Notes: generated from the letters alone by a model not told the origin. A stretch of 64,000 bases of DNA from Cricetomys ansorgei (GCA_026225945.1 JAMJFZ010001815.1:4827001-4891000); one strand, 5' to 3'; positions 11,967-23,648 are shown, numbered from the stretch's first letter. Numbers and translations are program-made.

Positions 11967-12014
<48 letters not shown>
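11941..12014 (+). repeat. (TAAA)n(GAAA)n tail of the B1
   Basis: About seven TAAA units turning into about eleven GAAA units directly downstream of the B1. This is a microsatellite born from the SINE A-tail. Confidence 0.95.
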
Positions 12015-13429
12015 ATATCTCCCTTCCAATCATCAAATATGTTTCAAAGGCTTTTTCTTATTGGATTAAGGAATCATGTTCTAGAAAAAAAAACAAAACA
12101 ATTTCTTGTTAAGTGCCTATTATAAGATACTCCCGTTCTTTTAAATTATAACAAAAGCTTATTCGGAGCCAATAAATATTTATAAATAATTGCTACATCT
12201 ACATCTCAAGGTGGTAACTAAATGCAGATAGCATGACTTTCATAAGACAGAATGTGTTAGATAGATGTGTTTGCACAATGCAAGCTCTGGAAGTGAGGCC
12301 AGCACCACAGGTGTTTGAAGCTTTGCTGTCTTACAAAGGAAGTTGTTCATCATCATTTGGGGCAATGGAGGCAAAGAGGTTCTCTATGTATGAGTTCTCC
12401 ATGATCTAAACCTCAAACTAGACAGACACTGTACAGTGTTTCCATTGCAGAGAAGAGTGGGAATAAAGATGGCAGAAATGCAGATAACTGATGAAGACCT
12501 GGCTTAGAGCTTAGCTAGAAAGACTGAAAGAAGAAAGAACTTGCTTGAGGGTGGGTGTATTTGTAATAAAAGATGAGCAGTACCTGGGAATTTGTCAAAT
12601 GGAGTTAAAGGAATCAACAGGTTTAGCACTCAAGTTCCGAGAGAGGTGTTGTAGCTTCTTCATGGTCCGATTTGGAAGCTACCTCCCCTTTCCCTTGAAG
12701 CACTATGGAGGTAAACTTCAACTTTGTTCTTCCTTGGACTTTATGATGCCATTAGAAATGGTGGCAATAGCAGGGCTTTATTGAATCCCATTAAGAAAGC
12801 TACTTCTCTTGGTCAAAGTAATGAAGTCCATCTCTAGCCATGGATGTAGACATGATATTGCTATCTGTTCCAAAGATTAGAGGACTAGGTATTACTGTCT
12901 TCTCCCTTAAATGGTAAATAGTAGACTGTCTATCACCTGGCCTGGAATCCACTCTGCCAGGACACCTCATTCTCATAGAAATGCAGTAAAGAGATGGGAG
13001 GAATAATTAATCCCTTAATGAGGTAATGCATTTATCCTCCCCAGAACACCCTCGTCCATCAACCATTATGGAATCTCCACCCTGTGTCTATCCACTTTTC
13101 TTCTTCTTTTTACTTCTTTTTAAAATTTTCTTTTCTTTTTGCATCAATATGCTTAGTATGCTTTCCCTGCCACTCTGGGCTTTCTCATTCATTCTCTGAA
13201 GTCTTACCCCTCCTCCATCCCCACTCTCTCTGCTATGTAGGTGCTAACTACCTATATCCATTATGGAACTTCTCAGTTTTCTTGAACCTTAACTCAAAAA
13301 GACATGGATTTTTTTCCTTTCATCTGTCTCTTTTTCTTTCTCAAATAGCAGCTGATGAGATAGATTCACAGCCTCCTGGATCTGTTGTTTTTCCCTCTAA
13401 CTCTAATTAATTTTTCTGGAGCTTCCTTC
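12015..13429. other. Unique sequence; pyrimidine-rich part at 13090-13400
   Basis: No repeat recognised in the first kilobase. 13090-13400 is C/T-rich on the plus strand and contains a 108-codon frame (13084-13410) rich in Ser, Phe and Leu, as expected of a pyrimidine-rich tract. It may be an old antisense LINE fragment, but I cannot place it. Confidence 0.4.
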
Positions 13430-14086
13430 CAAGTTTGTTTCAAAATTCTTTTTATTAAAGAGATTAAGAACACAAATGAGAGAATCACAGATTTTCTCCT
13501 AACAATGCCACAATCTGAGACAGATCAGAGAGGAGAAGCAGTTTGAAAAATCAACCCAAGTAACGTCCTTTAGCATATATTAAAATTGTAGGGATGTTGG
13601 GATCCCACATGGACAGGGCCATCAGACCAGGACTGCAAAGACTAAAAACTATTGAGAGAAGGTTTAGTTCAAATTAAATATGAGGGCTAGCAACAGAGGC
13701 TAGTTTGCAATTGAGTGAGCATGAGGACATCCAGTAAGAAGATATCAAGGACTTAGGAGACATTCACAGATCTCTCTGCTAGTTCTTTCTAGTTAGCATT
13801 GGTATGGATGGATTTATAATAAAAGGCAGGCCTGGTTGAGGATGAGCTTCCTGTGAACAGGACTGGATAGTCTCTCTCTTGGTGGACTACATCATATTAT
13901 TTTATCTCAGCATCCTGAAGAAAGATCTTTTCTGGGTTATAAAATTGAAAGATGACTATTATCCAAAGACAGCTTCTGTTGGCTGAGACATCACCAGCTG
14001 ATCACCAGCTCCCTATCCTAGAGAGCTTGAGTACTGAAAATAACTTTTATGGACTCAGGAAAGGGCTTCAAGTTGCAGATGAGGTT
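13430..14086 (+). other. Unassigned; may be the body of an old MLT1-like LTR
   Basis: The region runs into a recognisable MLT1-like 3' end at 14087-14235 and may be its 5' part, but it is too decayed for me to align. Nothing else is recognised. Confidence 0.3.
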
Positions 14087-14235
14087 GCACCCTTCCAACA
14101 TCTTGATTTTAGGCGCATATGAACCTGATAAGCCTCCAGCTGTTCTCTTTCCATTCTGATGTATGAAAATTATCAAGCCTTGTTTTAAGTCACTATATTT
14201 TTTGGTGATTTGTTATGTATGGTTATCAAACAAGT
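14087..14235 (+). mobile_element. MLT1-like MaLR LTR, 3' part
   Basis: 'gcacccttccaacatcttga' and 'ttttaggcgcata', followed by 'ttgttttaagtcactatat' and 'tttggtgatttgttatgta', match the characteristic 3' end of MLT1 LTRs ('gttttaagccactaagttt...gtaatttgttac'). This is an old mammalian insertion. Confidence 0.7.
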
Positions 14236-15399
14236 ATGCCATTTTTGGGGAACAGGCTTTTATGAAACTGGTGTCACACTGAAAAGACTCCCTTCATGTT
14301 TCCATGGACACAGACCATATACTCAGGCATAGAATACTATATTTGCAGGTTTAGACTTAGTGCTTGCTTAACAGTAGAAGAGATAGTGTGGATATTTCAA
14401 ATAACAGGGAACCAATGTATGTAAAAGCTTTTCCAGCTGGCCATGTTAGATGGAATTAACAACCTTACTGGCCACTGAGGATGAATCCCTGCCTCATGGT
14501 CAGCAATGGACTCACCCTCCATTTGCCCTATAACACACTAGAAAGGGAACAATGTCACACTTTCCATCCCTGTAGGCTTTAATATATTATAAAAAAAAAG
14601 TGTAGAAGAGGTAGGGCTATAGCTTGCCTTTAGGACAGAACTTAGGTGAGCTCTCTAACCAGAGGAAAGCCCAGCATAGCCCCTGACACCACCATGACCC
14701 AAAGTTTCCACACTTACAGAGCATACACAACTGCTTTAATGAGGATTTATGTCCTGACAGCAGGACAGACATCTGCAAAGATGGACTACAGTCATTCTTT
14801 TCCTTTTCTCTGTCTTCCAAAGAGGGAAATAAGTGACTCTGTGCTCTCTGCACATGCTCAGTGTGCTGCTTTGTCTAAATACACTGATACCATGTGAATA
14901 AGAAAAAGCTTGAAATGCTCCCAATCTGATGTTTTTCAGGGTAATTTTTCTTTTAAGCTGACAGACAAATCCTTTATCTGACAAATGAATGTACTCAAGA
15001 GATTATATCAATGCTAATCCAATTAAAAATCTTTGATATGTTCAGTTATTTCTGCTGTGAATTTGATGAGATGTAGATTGTAGAGAACTAAATTCATATT
15101 TAGTTTTTCACTTAAATCTTTATTAATATTTTTTGCATTTAACTTTAGGGAAATTATAACTTCTAATTATCTAATTATTTTTCTTTATCTGTAGAATGAA
15201 CAAACCAGTAATTAAAAAAGCTTATGTGTTATCTTTTTTTTCTGGTAAGATTAGGGCTTTCTATTAACATTTAAATCTTAAACAAATGTATGTTACTAAA
15301 TTTAGTGGATAGAAGGAGTATAGGCAGCCAAAAGCTCTATTCTACACTATGAGTATATTTGTATAAGAGAGAAAAAGAAATTGTATAAATGTAAGACAG
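14236..15399. other. Unique sequence, nothing recognised
   Basis: Non-repetitive and AT-rich. Overlapping frames of 78-83 codons on both strands at 14617-14984 lack recognisable features. Confidence 0.45.
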
Positions 15400-15536
15400 A
15401 GACTGTGGGTGTGTGTGTGTAACAGTTATAAGAGAGAAAGAAAAATGCTATATGTGTGTGAGAGGAATTGCGTGTGTAAGAGAGAGAGAGAATAAAATAT
15501 TTTGAGAGACTGTGTGTGTGTGTGTGTGTGTGTGTT
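15400..15536. repeat. Mixed TG/GA low-complexity tract
   Basis: Alternating short TG runs and GA runs ('gtgggtgtgtgtgtgt', 'agagagaaag', 'agagagagagag'), ending in an 11-unit TG run. It looks like an old interrupted compound microsatellite. Confidence 0.85.
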
Positions 15537-15617
15537 TGGTTTTATTGGGATTTTGTCACTCAAAAATGAAATTGTTGACTTAATTTTCTAACTAATTGCT
15601 TTTGAATGTTTTTCTTA

Positions 15618-15960
15618 AAGCTTCTTTTCCTGTTGTTTTCATAAAATACTCCAACAAAAGCAATTTAGGGGAGCAAGGGATTACATTAGCTCACAGTCAA
15701 AGGTCCAGTTCTTATGGCAAATGTCAAGGCAACATCCAGACCACAATTTATCCACAATCAGGAAACAGAGACCCATAAGGAATGCAATCTTGCTGCAGAA
15801 TTCACTTTTCATTTTAGGTAGTCTAGGATCACCACTCTGGGAATGGCCACACCCACAATCGCTGTGAATGCTCCCATATCAGTCACTCAAGATAATCTCC
15901 AAAAAGGCAAGTCCGTGAACCAAGAGTCTGTCAAGCTGACAATTAACACTAATCATCTCA
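15618..15960 (-). mobile_element. Rodent LTR remnant, minus strand
   Basis: The plus text 'ataaaatactccaacaaaa', 'gcaatttaggggag' and the end 'gtcaagctgacaattaaca' are the antisense of a rodent LTR that begins 'tg...tgtcaacttgac' and ends with an AATAAA-type signal near '...ctttgtcagggtatttt'. It is a solo LTR with no retroviral genes nearby. I cannot assign the subfamily from memory. Confidence 0.6.
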
Positions 15961-16567
15961 AAAACCCTTAGCTAGAACTATTGAACATCATGTGCTACTA
16001 CAGACTGGCAGAAACATTGAAAGAAAAATAACCAGTTTCAGCATAAAATTTAACATTTGCATTTTGGAAATCAAGCTTTTCTCATTGGGGTTTAAGCATC
16101 ATGAAGATGGGGCTTCTTTTAGCTCCTCCCTCCAGCCTCTGAGCTTTTCTTAACTGTTGGTGTGAAAGAAAGGGGTGGGGGGTTAAAGACACTATTTTCT
16201 TTCACATCAAATTATCCTTTCTTGTTTCTTATTCTGAATTATAACTTTCCTTGGCTTTTCTAATAATCATCTTTTACTGAGTTATAAATTATTTCAAACT
16301 GTCCCCAACTTGTTTTCATTTGTACCAGAGAGAAAGTGTATGAAGGAACTACAAAGACAGCAGAAGGCTGAAGAACAGTTTGTGTTACTCTTGGCATCAA
16401 GAGAACTCTGGATTCCACGTGGGACTTGCTAAGCCAGGCTTCTGTATCCAGGTTCTGTCTCTATTAAGTGAAAGGTGTGCAGCTAGAACTCTGGGCGATC
16501 TAGCAATTCTACCTGAAACTCCTTCATGTTTCAGTTTCTACCTGATCTGATTGTACAACCAAATGCC
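15961..16567. other. Unique sequence, nothing recognised
   Basis: No repeat or exon recognised. A short G-rich tract lies near 16170. Confidence 0.45.
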
Positions 16568-16978
16568 TGACTTAGTTTGTTTTCTATCCCTGGGATAAAC
16601 ACCTTGACTAAAAGCAACTTGGAGAGGACGAAGTTCATTTCACTTTACAGCTTACAGTCTACCAGGGAGGGATGTTAAGGCAGGAACTCAAGATAGGAAC
16701 CAGGAGGCAGGAACTGAAGCAGAGACCAACATAGATAAAAGCTGCTTACTGACTTGCTCCCTAGGGCTTGTTCAGGGACGTTTCTGAAGCAATGCAGGAC
16801 TACCTGCTCAGGGTGGTACCATTCACAGTTTACAAGGATGCTTTCACATCAATCATTAATCAAGACAATGTCCCACAAGCATTTACAGGCCAATCTGTGA
16901 GAGGCAATTTCTCAATTGACCTTGCCTCTTCCCAGATGACTCTAGCTTATGTCAAGTTGACAAAAACTCACTAGCACA
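16568..16978 (-). mobile_element. Rodent solo LTR, minus strand, near full length
   Basis: 411 bp. Landmarks are 'gataaacaccttgactaaaa', 'gcaacttggagagg', 'ggcaggaactcaagatagg', 'cttactgacttgctcccta' and 'gtcaagttgacaaaaactc'. On the minus strand it starts TGTGCTAG and ends AGTCA, giving the TG...CA ends of a retroviral LTR. The 68-codon frame inside it is not a gene. Confidence 0.75.
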
Positions 16979-17599
16979 GCCTCCATTCCTTTATTAATTG
17001 ATTTCCCATGGGAAGAACATGCTACAGGAGAATCCATTTTCCACAGTCTTTAGACAATCAAAACTTGGCCTCTGTTTCTGGATATCCCTAAACCCTTGCA
17101 TGTGTGATTATTCTAACTCCCTTTTGAGTAGGAATATGTGTAATTAAATTTTCAGTCAATTTGACTAATTAACTGGGAGTGCTATCTGTGGGCTGGATCA
17201 CAGGAACGATATTCTTGAGTTTCTAAGGACTAGACTACCACTCATTTTTCTATGAAGGATGATGGAAATCAGGAGGTGTACTTGAAGCCCAGGCCAACAA
17301 GATTCCAAATTTTCTAAGAATCTTAAACTCGGATCTCAAGGCTTTTGTGCTGCCATGAGCTTCATGTCCAAATTTGTCTCCTCTTGACAGAGACAGAAGT
17401 GCCTCTCCTGATCCATATGAAATGCCAACCACCTAGACATGGAGTGGGTATCCCTGAGAACCACCACCAACAAAGTCCTAGCCAGGGATGCCAGCCTGGG
17501 CACCCTCACTAGCATGGACTTTATAGGCTTCAGTGCTCAAATGGTAGGAAAAGTGGGAAAGAGATTATTTTTTAGTTTTATTATTTTATTTTATTTATA
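16979..17599. other. Unique sequence, nothing recognised
   Basis: No recognised repeat. A minus-strand 60-codon frame at 17250-17432 has no features. Confidence 0.45.
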
Positions 17600-17672
17600 T
17601 GTAAAGAATTGAAGCCAGGACTTTTTCATACCAGGAAAGGACTCTGCCATGGAATTCTAACCCCAGTCCTAC
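17600..17672 (-). mobile_element. ID- or B4-like SINE fragment
   Basis: 'gaattgaagccaggact', 'ggactctgccatggaattc' and 'taaccccagtcct' resemble the antisense ID consensus ('gaacccagg ... gctctgccactgagct ... ccccagccct'). An upstream T/A-rich stretch fits an antisense tail. Short and diverged. Confidence 0.5.
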
Positions 17673-18382
17673 CTGCTATTTTAATATGTCAGAGTCTAGA
17701 CTAGATGCCTATATAAGTGATCTTGGACTCACTAAATGGGCCAGACAGGCAGCCTCACTAGTAGTCAGAGTTACTGGTCTGTGCTACTTGGCCTGAAAGA
17801 AGAGACATTATATTAAGTTATTTGGTTTTTTTCTTTTTTCCTTTTTTTTTTTACTTTGCCATAAATTATATATTATTCTGGGAAAATACTTATCATATCA
17901 ATGTTCCCAATCTGAGAACAAATATAAAATAATAAATAAATGATGAAAGTGACCTTGGAATGTTCCTGTTTAATCCCTCACTATTATCTAGGGAAAATGA
18001 GGCCCCTGAAGAACTGACAAGACCTGCTCATTGAAGAGCTGGGTTGCTAAGACCCCTCCATTGTGCCTGTCCGTTGTTCTCAACAGAGCACAGTTGACAC
18101 TGTCTCTGGAGCTCAAGAAGACCTCACTGAAGTGGGGGTCTTCTCAGAGCCATGATGGCTCATCTCACTGAATGAAGACTAGCCACAGACTGCCATCTCT
18201 TCAGAATCCAGAGGGCGGATTTGCAGGAGATGTCTGGGCCTTAAATTGTTCTCTGCTGGACACATCCTTTTGTCAGTCTATGGGGTAAGTGAATTTTGCA
18301 GAGGGGTAAAAAAAATCCCTGATGAATAAACAGCATCTAGATAATCAACAATTGCATAAAAGCCTTACAGCATGTCACTTAC
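17673..18382. other. Unique sequence leading into the 18-20 kb block
   Basis: No interspersed repeat recognised. From about 18000 the DNA is more GC-rich and looks better preserved. Confidence 0.4.
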
Positions 18383-18640
18383 CTGCTGGTGGGGAATGGT
18401 TTCCATGCTTTCGGCACTTCCCCCTGTCGCGCTTCCCATAACAACCCATGATGGGTGCCCACCTTCAATCACCTTCTTTCTTCTGGCTAACCCACACGAA
18501 GTGTGTGTTTCCTTCAGAGGCGACACTAACTCGCTGGCCTGTGCTGCTCCATGCTTGTTCATTCACAGGCAAAGGCCCAGATTCCCTTACATGACCTTTC
18601 TGCAGTATTATATACACAAAGCATAGGTTGACATGCAGCT
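18383..18640 (-). other. Candidate exon with consensus splice donor, minus strand
   Basis: On the minus strand, 18385-18377 reads CAG|gtaagt, a perfect consensus 5' splice site, so an exon would end at 18383. An open frame (18562 to 18365) runs through the junction and encodes a Ser/Gly-containing peptide I do not recognise. The sequence is unique and keeps several CpG. The weakness is the upstream side: no strong pyrimidine tract plus AG is evident. One option is the AG before 18594 ('atactgcag'), but it is poor. It could be a non-coding RNA exon, a first exon or a chance site. Confidence 0.25.
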
Positions 18641-18840
18641 CTGCCATGTTAAATCTACTTTTTTTTTTTCAAACATCACTTCACTAAGAGAATTTATGAC
18701 TCCATGATACAAAATGAAATTATAAGCATTTACTTTTTAACTCTTGGATTACATGTCTATATTTCCTAATATGTGTAGATATATTAACATACAATTAATA
18801 AGCACTGGTGATTTTATGTTTAGATTTGTTTATTTGGGGA

Positions 18841-18979
18841 TTGTTTTTTGAGACAGGGTCTTACTATGTCGCCTTGGAACTTGTTCCCTAAAACACACTG
18901 GCTTCAAACTCACTGAGAACTGTCTGCTTTTGTGTCCTAAATGCTGGGATTAAAGGAGTGTGCCACCAAGCCCACCCAG
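18841..18979 (-). mobile_element. Old B1 SINE
   Basis: Antisense B1 with 'ttttttgagacagggtctt', 'actatgtcgcc', 'atgctgggattaaaggagt' and 'gccaccaagccc'. It is more diverged than the other B1 copies and may belong to an early B1 or proto-B1 subfamily. Confidence 0.85.
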
Positions 18980-20260
18980 GACTTCTTGTCGATTGGGTTC
19001 AAAGTGACCCTTAGTACAAATCATTGAGATCTCGCAATACATCATATTTGTGGCCTAGAAATGAAATTCTTTTCTCTTTCTTCAGCTAAGCTCATTTCTA
19101 TTCTATCATGCTTACTGCTCAGCAACGTTCCTGGGAACAATATGTGTGGGAGCGACGGGGGATGGGCCTGTAACGTTAAACAGTAGCAAAGATGACGAGT
19201 CTTGTCATTTAATGAGTCAGAGATCAGATACCGACCTTGTATTAAAATGGATCAGTGAGAACGCCCGAGCCACCTTTCTGTTTGCTCGCAAGCTGTCGGT
19301 GCAGAAGTAACAGGAAATAGCAGGATGTGGGAAACAAAAGTTGCCCATACTTAAAGGATGCAGCCAAACAAAGCCAAGTTTGTTTAATTGAAACAATAAA
19401 TTGTTTAATTAAAAGAAATATCTATCTCCTGTTCATTAAGATATGCATCATGGGGATTCATTTTAGAACAAAAATCTAATATCTGCTTTGTAACTTCAGT
19501 GCTATTTTTTATATGCTTCCCCCCCCCCCAGGATCATATTGGCTGATGGAGAAGGAAAAAAAAAAATCTGCATTTAAACTTCTCTGTGCACTGAGCCTAC
19601 CCAATGTCTCAAATAAAATTAATAACTTCAAAAGAATTGTACCAGAAATTCTGATTAATCCAGAGATATAAGTGGAGGGGGGTGAGAAAGGGCACGACTC
19701 TGAGACCTTGTGAAAGCTTTAAGATTTACTTCTCTTAAAACGTGCATTAACTTTCACTGATTGGTGACAGATCGAGGCATTTCTGGGCGACTCTGAAGGA
19801 GGTTGGCTTATTGGATACTGCCTTTTTGTTAGGATATTAAGTGAGTGGAGCACAACTGTCTCTGTTAAAAATAAAACGGACTTACAGTAGAAAGGAAGTC
19901 ATTCCCACATACAAAGTACACTGCGCTATTGTATTTCCCAAACGTTATTGGTTTAAGAGATCTTATGATTTAGATTTGGGAGAAGTATAAAATGATGAGG
20001 ACTGGTGTCTGTCTTCCTAAGTATTGTCCTAGAGAGAAGCAAACCTTTCAAACAAACAACTCGGAGCTTACATTCCTCAACATGACTGCTGTTAATGGAA
20101 CTCTGGTGGGACCTCCCATAAGTGGACGGCCCTGAGCATTGATTCAGTAGTCTGTTTCGCCGGGAGAGCAATCCTCCTTGATTGAAATCATGTCCGGCTG
20201 CCATCTCCGGAGGTCCATTCCTTGTCATTCTCTTCACCCACAATTAAGAAAAATGACCCC
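18980..20260. promoter_or_regulatory. Candidate conserved non-coding block
   Basis: About 1.3 kb without recognisable repeats. It keeps scattered CpG (for example 'gagcgacggg', 'gaacgcccgag', 'tctgtttcgccgg') and has dense homeodomain-type motifs. Notable sites are two identical TGTTTAATT at 19381-19389 and 19402-19410, 'ctgattggtgacag' near 19760 (CCAAT-like next to a TGACAG MEIS-type half site) and 'ttgattgaaatca' near 20178. These features fit a developmental enhancer. This is inference from composition; no conservation data were available. Confidence 0.35.
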
Positions 20261-20420
20261 TAGTCCCATTATAAAAAAATCACTGTAAAAAGGATGACCA
20301 TCTAGAAATAGAATCTGAATTCCACATTTTTGCTACTCACTAAGGTAGATATTTTCTAGCCTTGGTATAAAATCATTTTTAAAAGCATGGTTTTTTTTTG
20401 TTTTTTTGTTTTTTAAATAG

Positions 20421-20640
20421 ACATTGGAGCTGGATATTAAGAGCACTGACTGCTCTTGCAGAGAACCCAGGTTCCGTTCCCAGCACCCAAAGGGCAGCTT
20501 CACAACCATCTCTAACTCTAGTTTCAGGAATCTAATGGCCACTTCTGTGGTCTATGGGTACTGTGTGTATCTAAAGCACTTATATACAGGCATGCAAAAC
20601 ACTCATACACATAAAACACAAATAAATAAATATTTTTAAA
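20421..20640 (+). mobile_element. B3 SINE with internal deletion near its head
   Basis: 'aagagcactgactgctcttg' , 'cagagaacccaggttccgt', 'tcccagcacccaaagg' and the 3' part 'aggcatgcaaaacactca' with '(aaat)n' end identify B3. The usual head ('ggctggagagatggctcag') is mostly missing, so the Pol III A box is damaged. Confidence 0.85.
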
Positions 20641-20905
20641 ACATTCATATAATTAAGATAGAGTTAACCACGACAGCTTGAAGACAGGTTTTTTTTTATC
20701 ATGATGTTACCATTGGCAGTGAAGATTTTTGTACAAAGCAACTCCTTTGATTAATGCACTGAACCCAATACAGATGTTGGTCTCTTCCTATGATTCCAGT
20801 ATTCCCTACCACCACCATTCATAAGATTTTGATTCAAAAACCAAACCCAGAAGTTGGGAAAAGTAGATTGTGTGAGTTAGAAGAGCAAAGCCTTTAGAGA
20901 ACCTG
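20641..20905. other. Short unique sequence
   Basis: Nothing recognised between the B3 and the next LTR. Confidence 0.45.
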
Positions 20906-21319
20906 TCACAGTTTTGTTACCTTCTATTGCTATAATAAACACCGTGACCAAAACTTAGGGATAACGGGACTTATGTGTCATACATTCTGGTCACAGTTGA
21001 TCATTGAAGGAACAAGTCAGGATAGGAACTCAAACAGGGCAGGAACCTGGAGACAAGGACTGAATCAGGTTGTGGAGGAATGTTCCTTACTGACTTGATT
21101 CCAATGCCCTGCTCCACCTGCTTTTTTATAAAACCCAGAACCACCTGCCTAGGGGTGGAACCACCCTTGGTGGGCTGGAATTGCCACATTAATCATAAGT
21201 CAAGAAAATGCCCCACAGTCTTGATTATGATGCATTCTGATGAAGATTTTCTCAATTAAGATTCTCTCCTCCCACATGACCCTAGCTTGAATCAAGTTGC
21301 CAAAAGTCTAACTAATACA
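20906..21319 (-). mobile_element. Rodent solo LTR, minus strand
   Basis: Same family as 16568-16978. Shared landmarks are 'attgctataataaacaccg', 'tgaccaaaac', 'caggataggaactcaaaca', 'gggcaggaacctggagaca' and the end 'tgaatcaagttgccaaaag'. It is 414 bp, close to full length, with TG...CA-like ends on the minus strand. No internal retroviral region is attached. Confidence 0.75.
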
Positions 21320-22624
21320 GAGCCCGCTATGATTAACTGTGTGAACATCTGACATATTTACTGTTGGGTTGAGTGGGAATTCACATTTCTCTGAATTTTG
21401 AGATATACCTTTATCAAGCATTTAACTTGGAGTTTCTCAAATCCAAAACAAAAACTGATGTGCCGAGGAACTGAGCTAAGATCCTTAAAATGTTTGGTGT
21501 TGTTAATCGCTGTGGTGGCAATGGTTACCTGGCTCTGTGAGTGGCAAGTCACTTCTGTTTATATTTGACCATGAGAGTACTTCAATGGTTGGCATTATTA
21601 ACACAGATCATGGTGAGTGATTTTGATTGCTATTTATTTTAATGTTCACATTCCAGATTTCAATAGGTTGAATTTGCTGATCTCATCACTGAGTGTGCGT
21701 GCTGAGGCCTTATAGGAATTTTCTCAACAGTGACCTAAAAGGTCAGAGGATGCTACAGGTGCACATACTTTCCTGGTGGGTGCATATTCAGGCCACATTT
21801 TTTGGAAGGGGGACTATCCTTCATACATTTTTCTCTGCCTATTTCTCAGTGGGAGTAGGACAAGGATGCAGCCTTGGTGGGTCACATTCTATTCTCCCTT
21901 TTATTAGCCTCATGCTTGTTTGTGACTCTACGTTTAGCCTATTTCCATTCATGTACAAGACCACTTTCTGCTTACTAGTCATAAAACCTCGAAGATATCC
22001 CCCAAATCTAGGTATTCAACCCACTTATCTTGATTGTTGACATTGGCTCCTAGCAGGATTAAGCATCTTCAGTTCTTCCTCTTTCTAATTTGCTCTGCTA
22101 TTTATCAGATTACATTTCCAAATATAGATTACCTACTCCGTTTCTTTTCCTGTTTGATATATTTAGAACCTCCCCACACTGTCTGTAGCACTAAGGACAC
22201 TCTTGCAGGCTCCATGATTACTGGAATCTTCCTCAGTCCTGGATCAATGTGCCTTTGCATCTGGGTCTCATGCATCAAAGTAGACTCTGCCCAGAACAAG
22301 CCTCTCTCAGTCTTGCCCTTCTCCATGCCTCCTGTACTTGACCTGCTTTCCTCTCAGGTCTGCATGAGATAGATATGCTGATGTATGAACTGCCACGCTT
22401 TAAAAAAGAATCCCCAGACCTCTGCTGATTCCCCTTGCTTTATGAGAAACAACAAAATATTTTAACGAATTAATTTATTATGCATTGGAGTCTCATTTAT
22501 GTAATACAATTTTGACCACCTATTCTAGCTTTTCCCATATTGACAATTAGTCATTGTAAGCAAACCACATGTCCTTTAGCCTCTCTGACTTTCAAAATAA
22601 TCTAATTCAAATTAAAAAAAATGC
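21320..22624. other. Unique sequence, nothing recognised
   Basis: Two consecutive plus frames (21693-22040 and 22034-22372, 115 and 112 codons) overlap by a few bases but are in pyrimidine-rich sequence and show no domain, so I do not call them genes. No repeat family recognised. Confidence 0.4.
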
Positions 22625-22771
22625 AGCCAGGCAATAGTGGTGCACGCCTTTAATCCCGGCACTCGGGAGGCAGAGGTAGGTGGATCTCTGTGAGTTTGAG
22701 GTTAGCCCGGTCTACAGGTGAGTTCCAGAACAGCCAGAGTTACAACAGAGAAACCCTGTCTCAAAAAAAAA
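22625..22771 (+). mobile_element. B1 SINE, relatively young
   Basis: Full-length B1 beginning 'gccaggcaatagtggtgca' and ending 'gaaaccctgtctca' plus A9. It retains CpG at 'cccggcactcgggagg', so it is among the younger copies here. It carries the 'agttacaacagagaaacc' variant. Confidence 0.97.
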
Positions 22772-22821
22772 TGAATGAATGAATAAATAAATAGATACAT
22801 AGATAGATACATAGATAGATA
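22772..22821 (+). repeat. Compound microsatellite tail of the B1
   Basis: (GAAT)n, then (AAAT)n, then (GATA)n with CATA interruptions, directly after the B1 A-tail. Confidence 0.9.
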
Positions 22822-23313
22822 AGTGTATGAGATGCTGTATCACAGCGTTAGATACAGATTTTTTTTCTGACATTTTTATTAATCTCACAGGAGTGAGATT
22901 AAACATACGCAACACAAATACCTGCTATTATTATACTTTTGTTTGTTCACTACCTCAACTTTGGGGAAAGGAAAAAGGACCACGTTGATAATAGAAAGTC
23001 AAAGAGTTGTTATAGCAGGCCAGGTGATCAAATGGGAGACTAGAGACAGCTAGAGGAAGAAAAGGGGTCAAAGTGCTGTCAAACAGCCAGCAAAACTTGT
23101 AGGTACAATTTACAAGGACCTTCCCCTTTTCTATAACATTTTATCTCTAGTTGCATATATTTAAGTCCTGAATGCTTTGCGATGTATATGGTTAGTGGTT
23201 TAATATATCCATGGTCCACAATTTATCAAATTTTCTAAAAGCAATACTGTATCTTTTCACTACACTTCTGCCACCCATGGGATCTTTAGTGTCTGTCCTA
23301 TGTGCTACATGAC
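22822..23313. other. Unique sequence, nothing recognised
   Basis: No repeat, exon or RNA gene recognised. Confidence 0.45.
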
Positions 23314-23648
23314 TGTGGTGATTTGAGTAAAAATGGACCCCAGAGGCTCATAGTGAGTGGCCTTGTTGGAGGAAGTATGTCACTGGGTGCAGACTTGGAA
23401 GTTTCAGAAGCTCAAGCTAGACCCAATGGCTCATATTTACTCATATCTACTGCTGCCTGCCAATCCAGATGTAGAATTCTTGGCTCCTTCTCCAGCATCA
23501 TGTCTGCCTGCATGCTGTCAGGCTTTCTGCCATGATGATAATGAATTAAACCTCTACATTGTAGACCTGTCCTAATTAAGTGTTTCCCTTTATAATAGTT
23601 GTCACGGTCTTGGTGTCTCTTCACAGCACTAAAACTCAAACTAAGACA
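23314..23648 (+). mobile_element. MT/ORR1-type MaLR solo LTR
   Basis: 335 bp running from 'tgtggtgatttgagtaaaaa' to '...ctaagaca', the canonical TG...CA ends of rodent MaLR LTRs. Inner landmarks are 'ggccttgttggaggaagtat', 'gtcactgggtg', 'catgtctgcctgcatgctgt' and 'ggtcttggtgtctcttcac'. The polyadenylation region reads 'gaattaaacctct', a decayed AATAAA. No MaLR internal sequence follows. Short overlapping frames on it are not genes. Confidence 0.9.

Noticed and set aside
21693..22372. Two overlapping frames that might form one gene
   Set aside because: They overlap in different phases, lack domains and sit in pyrimidine-rich non-coding DNA.
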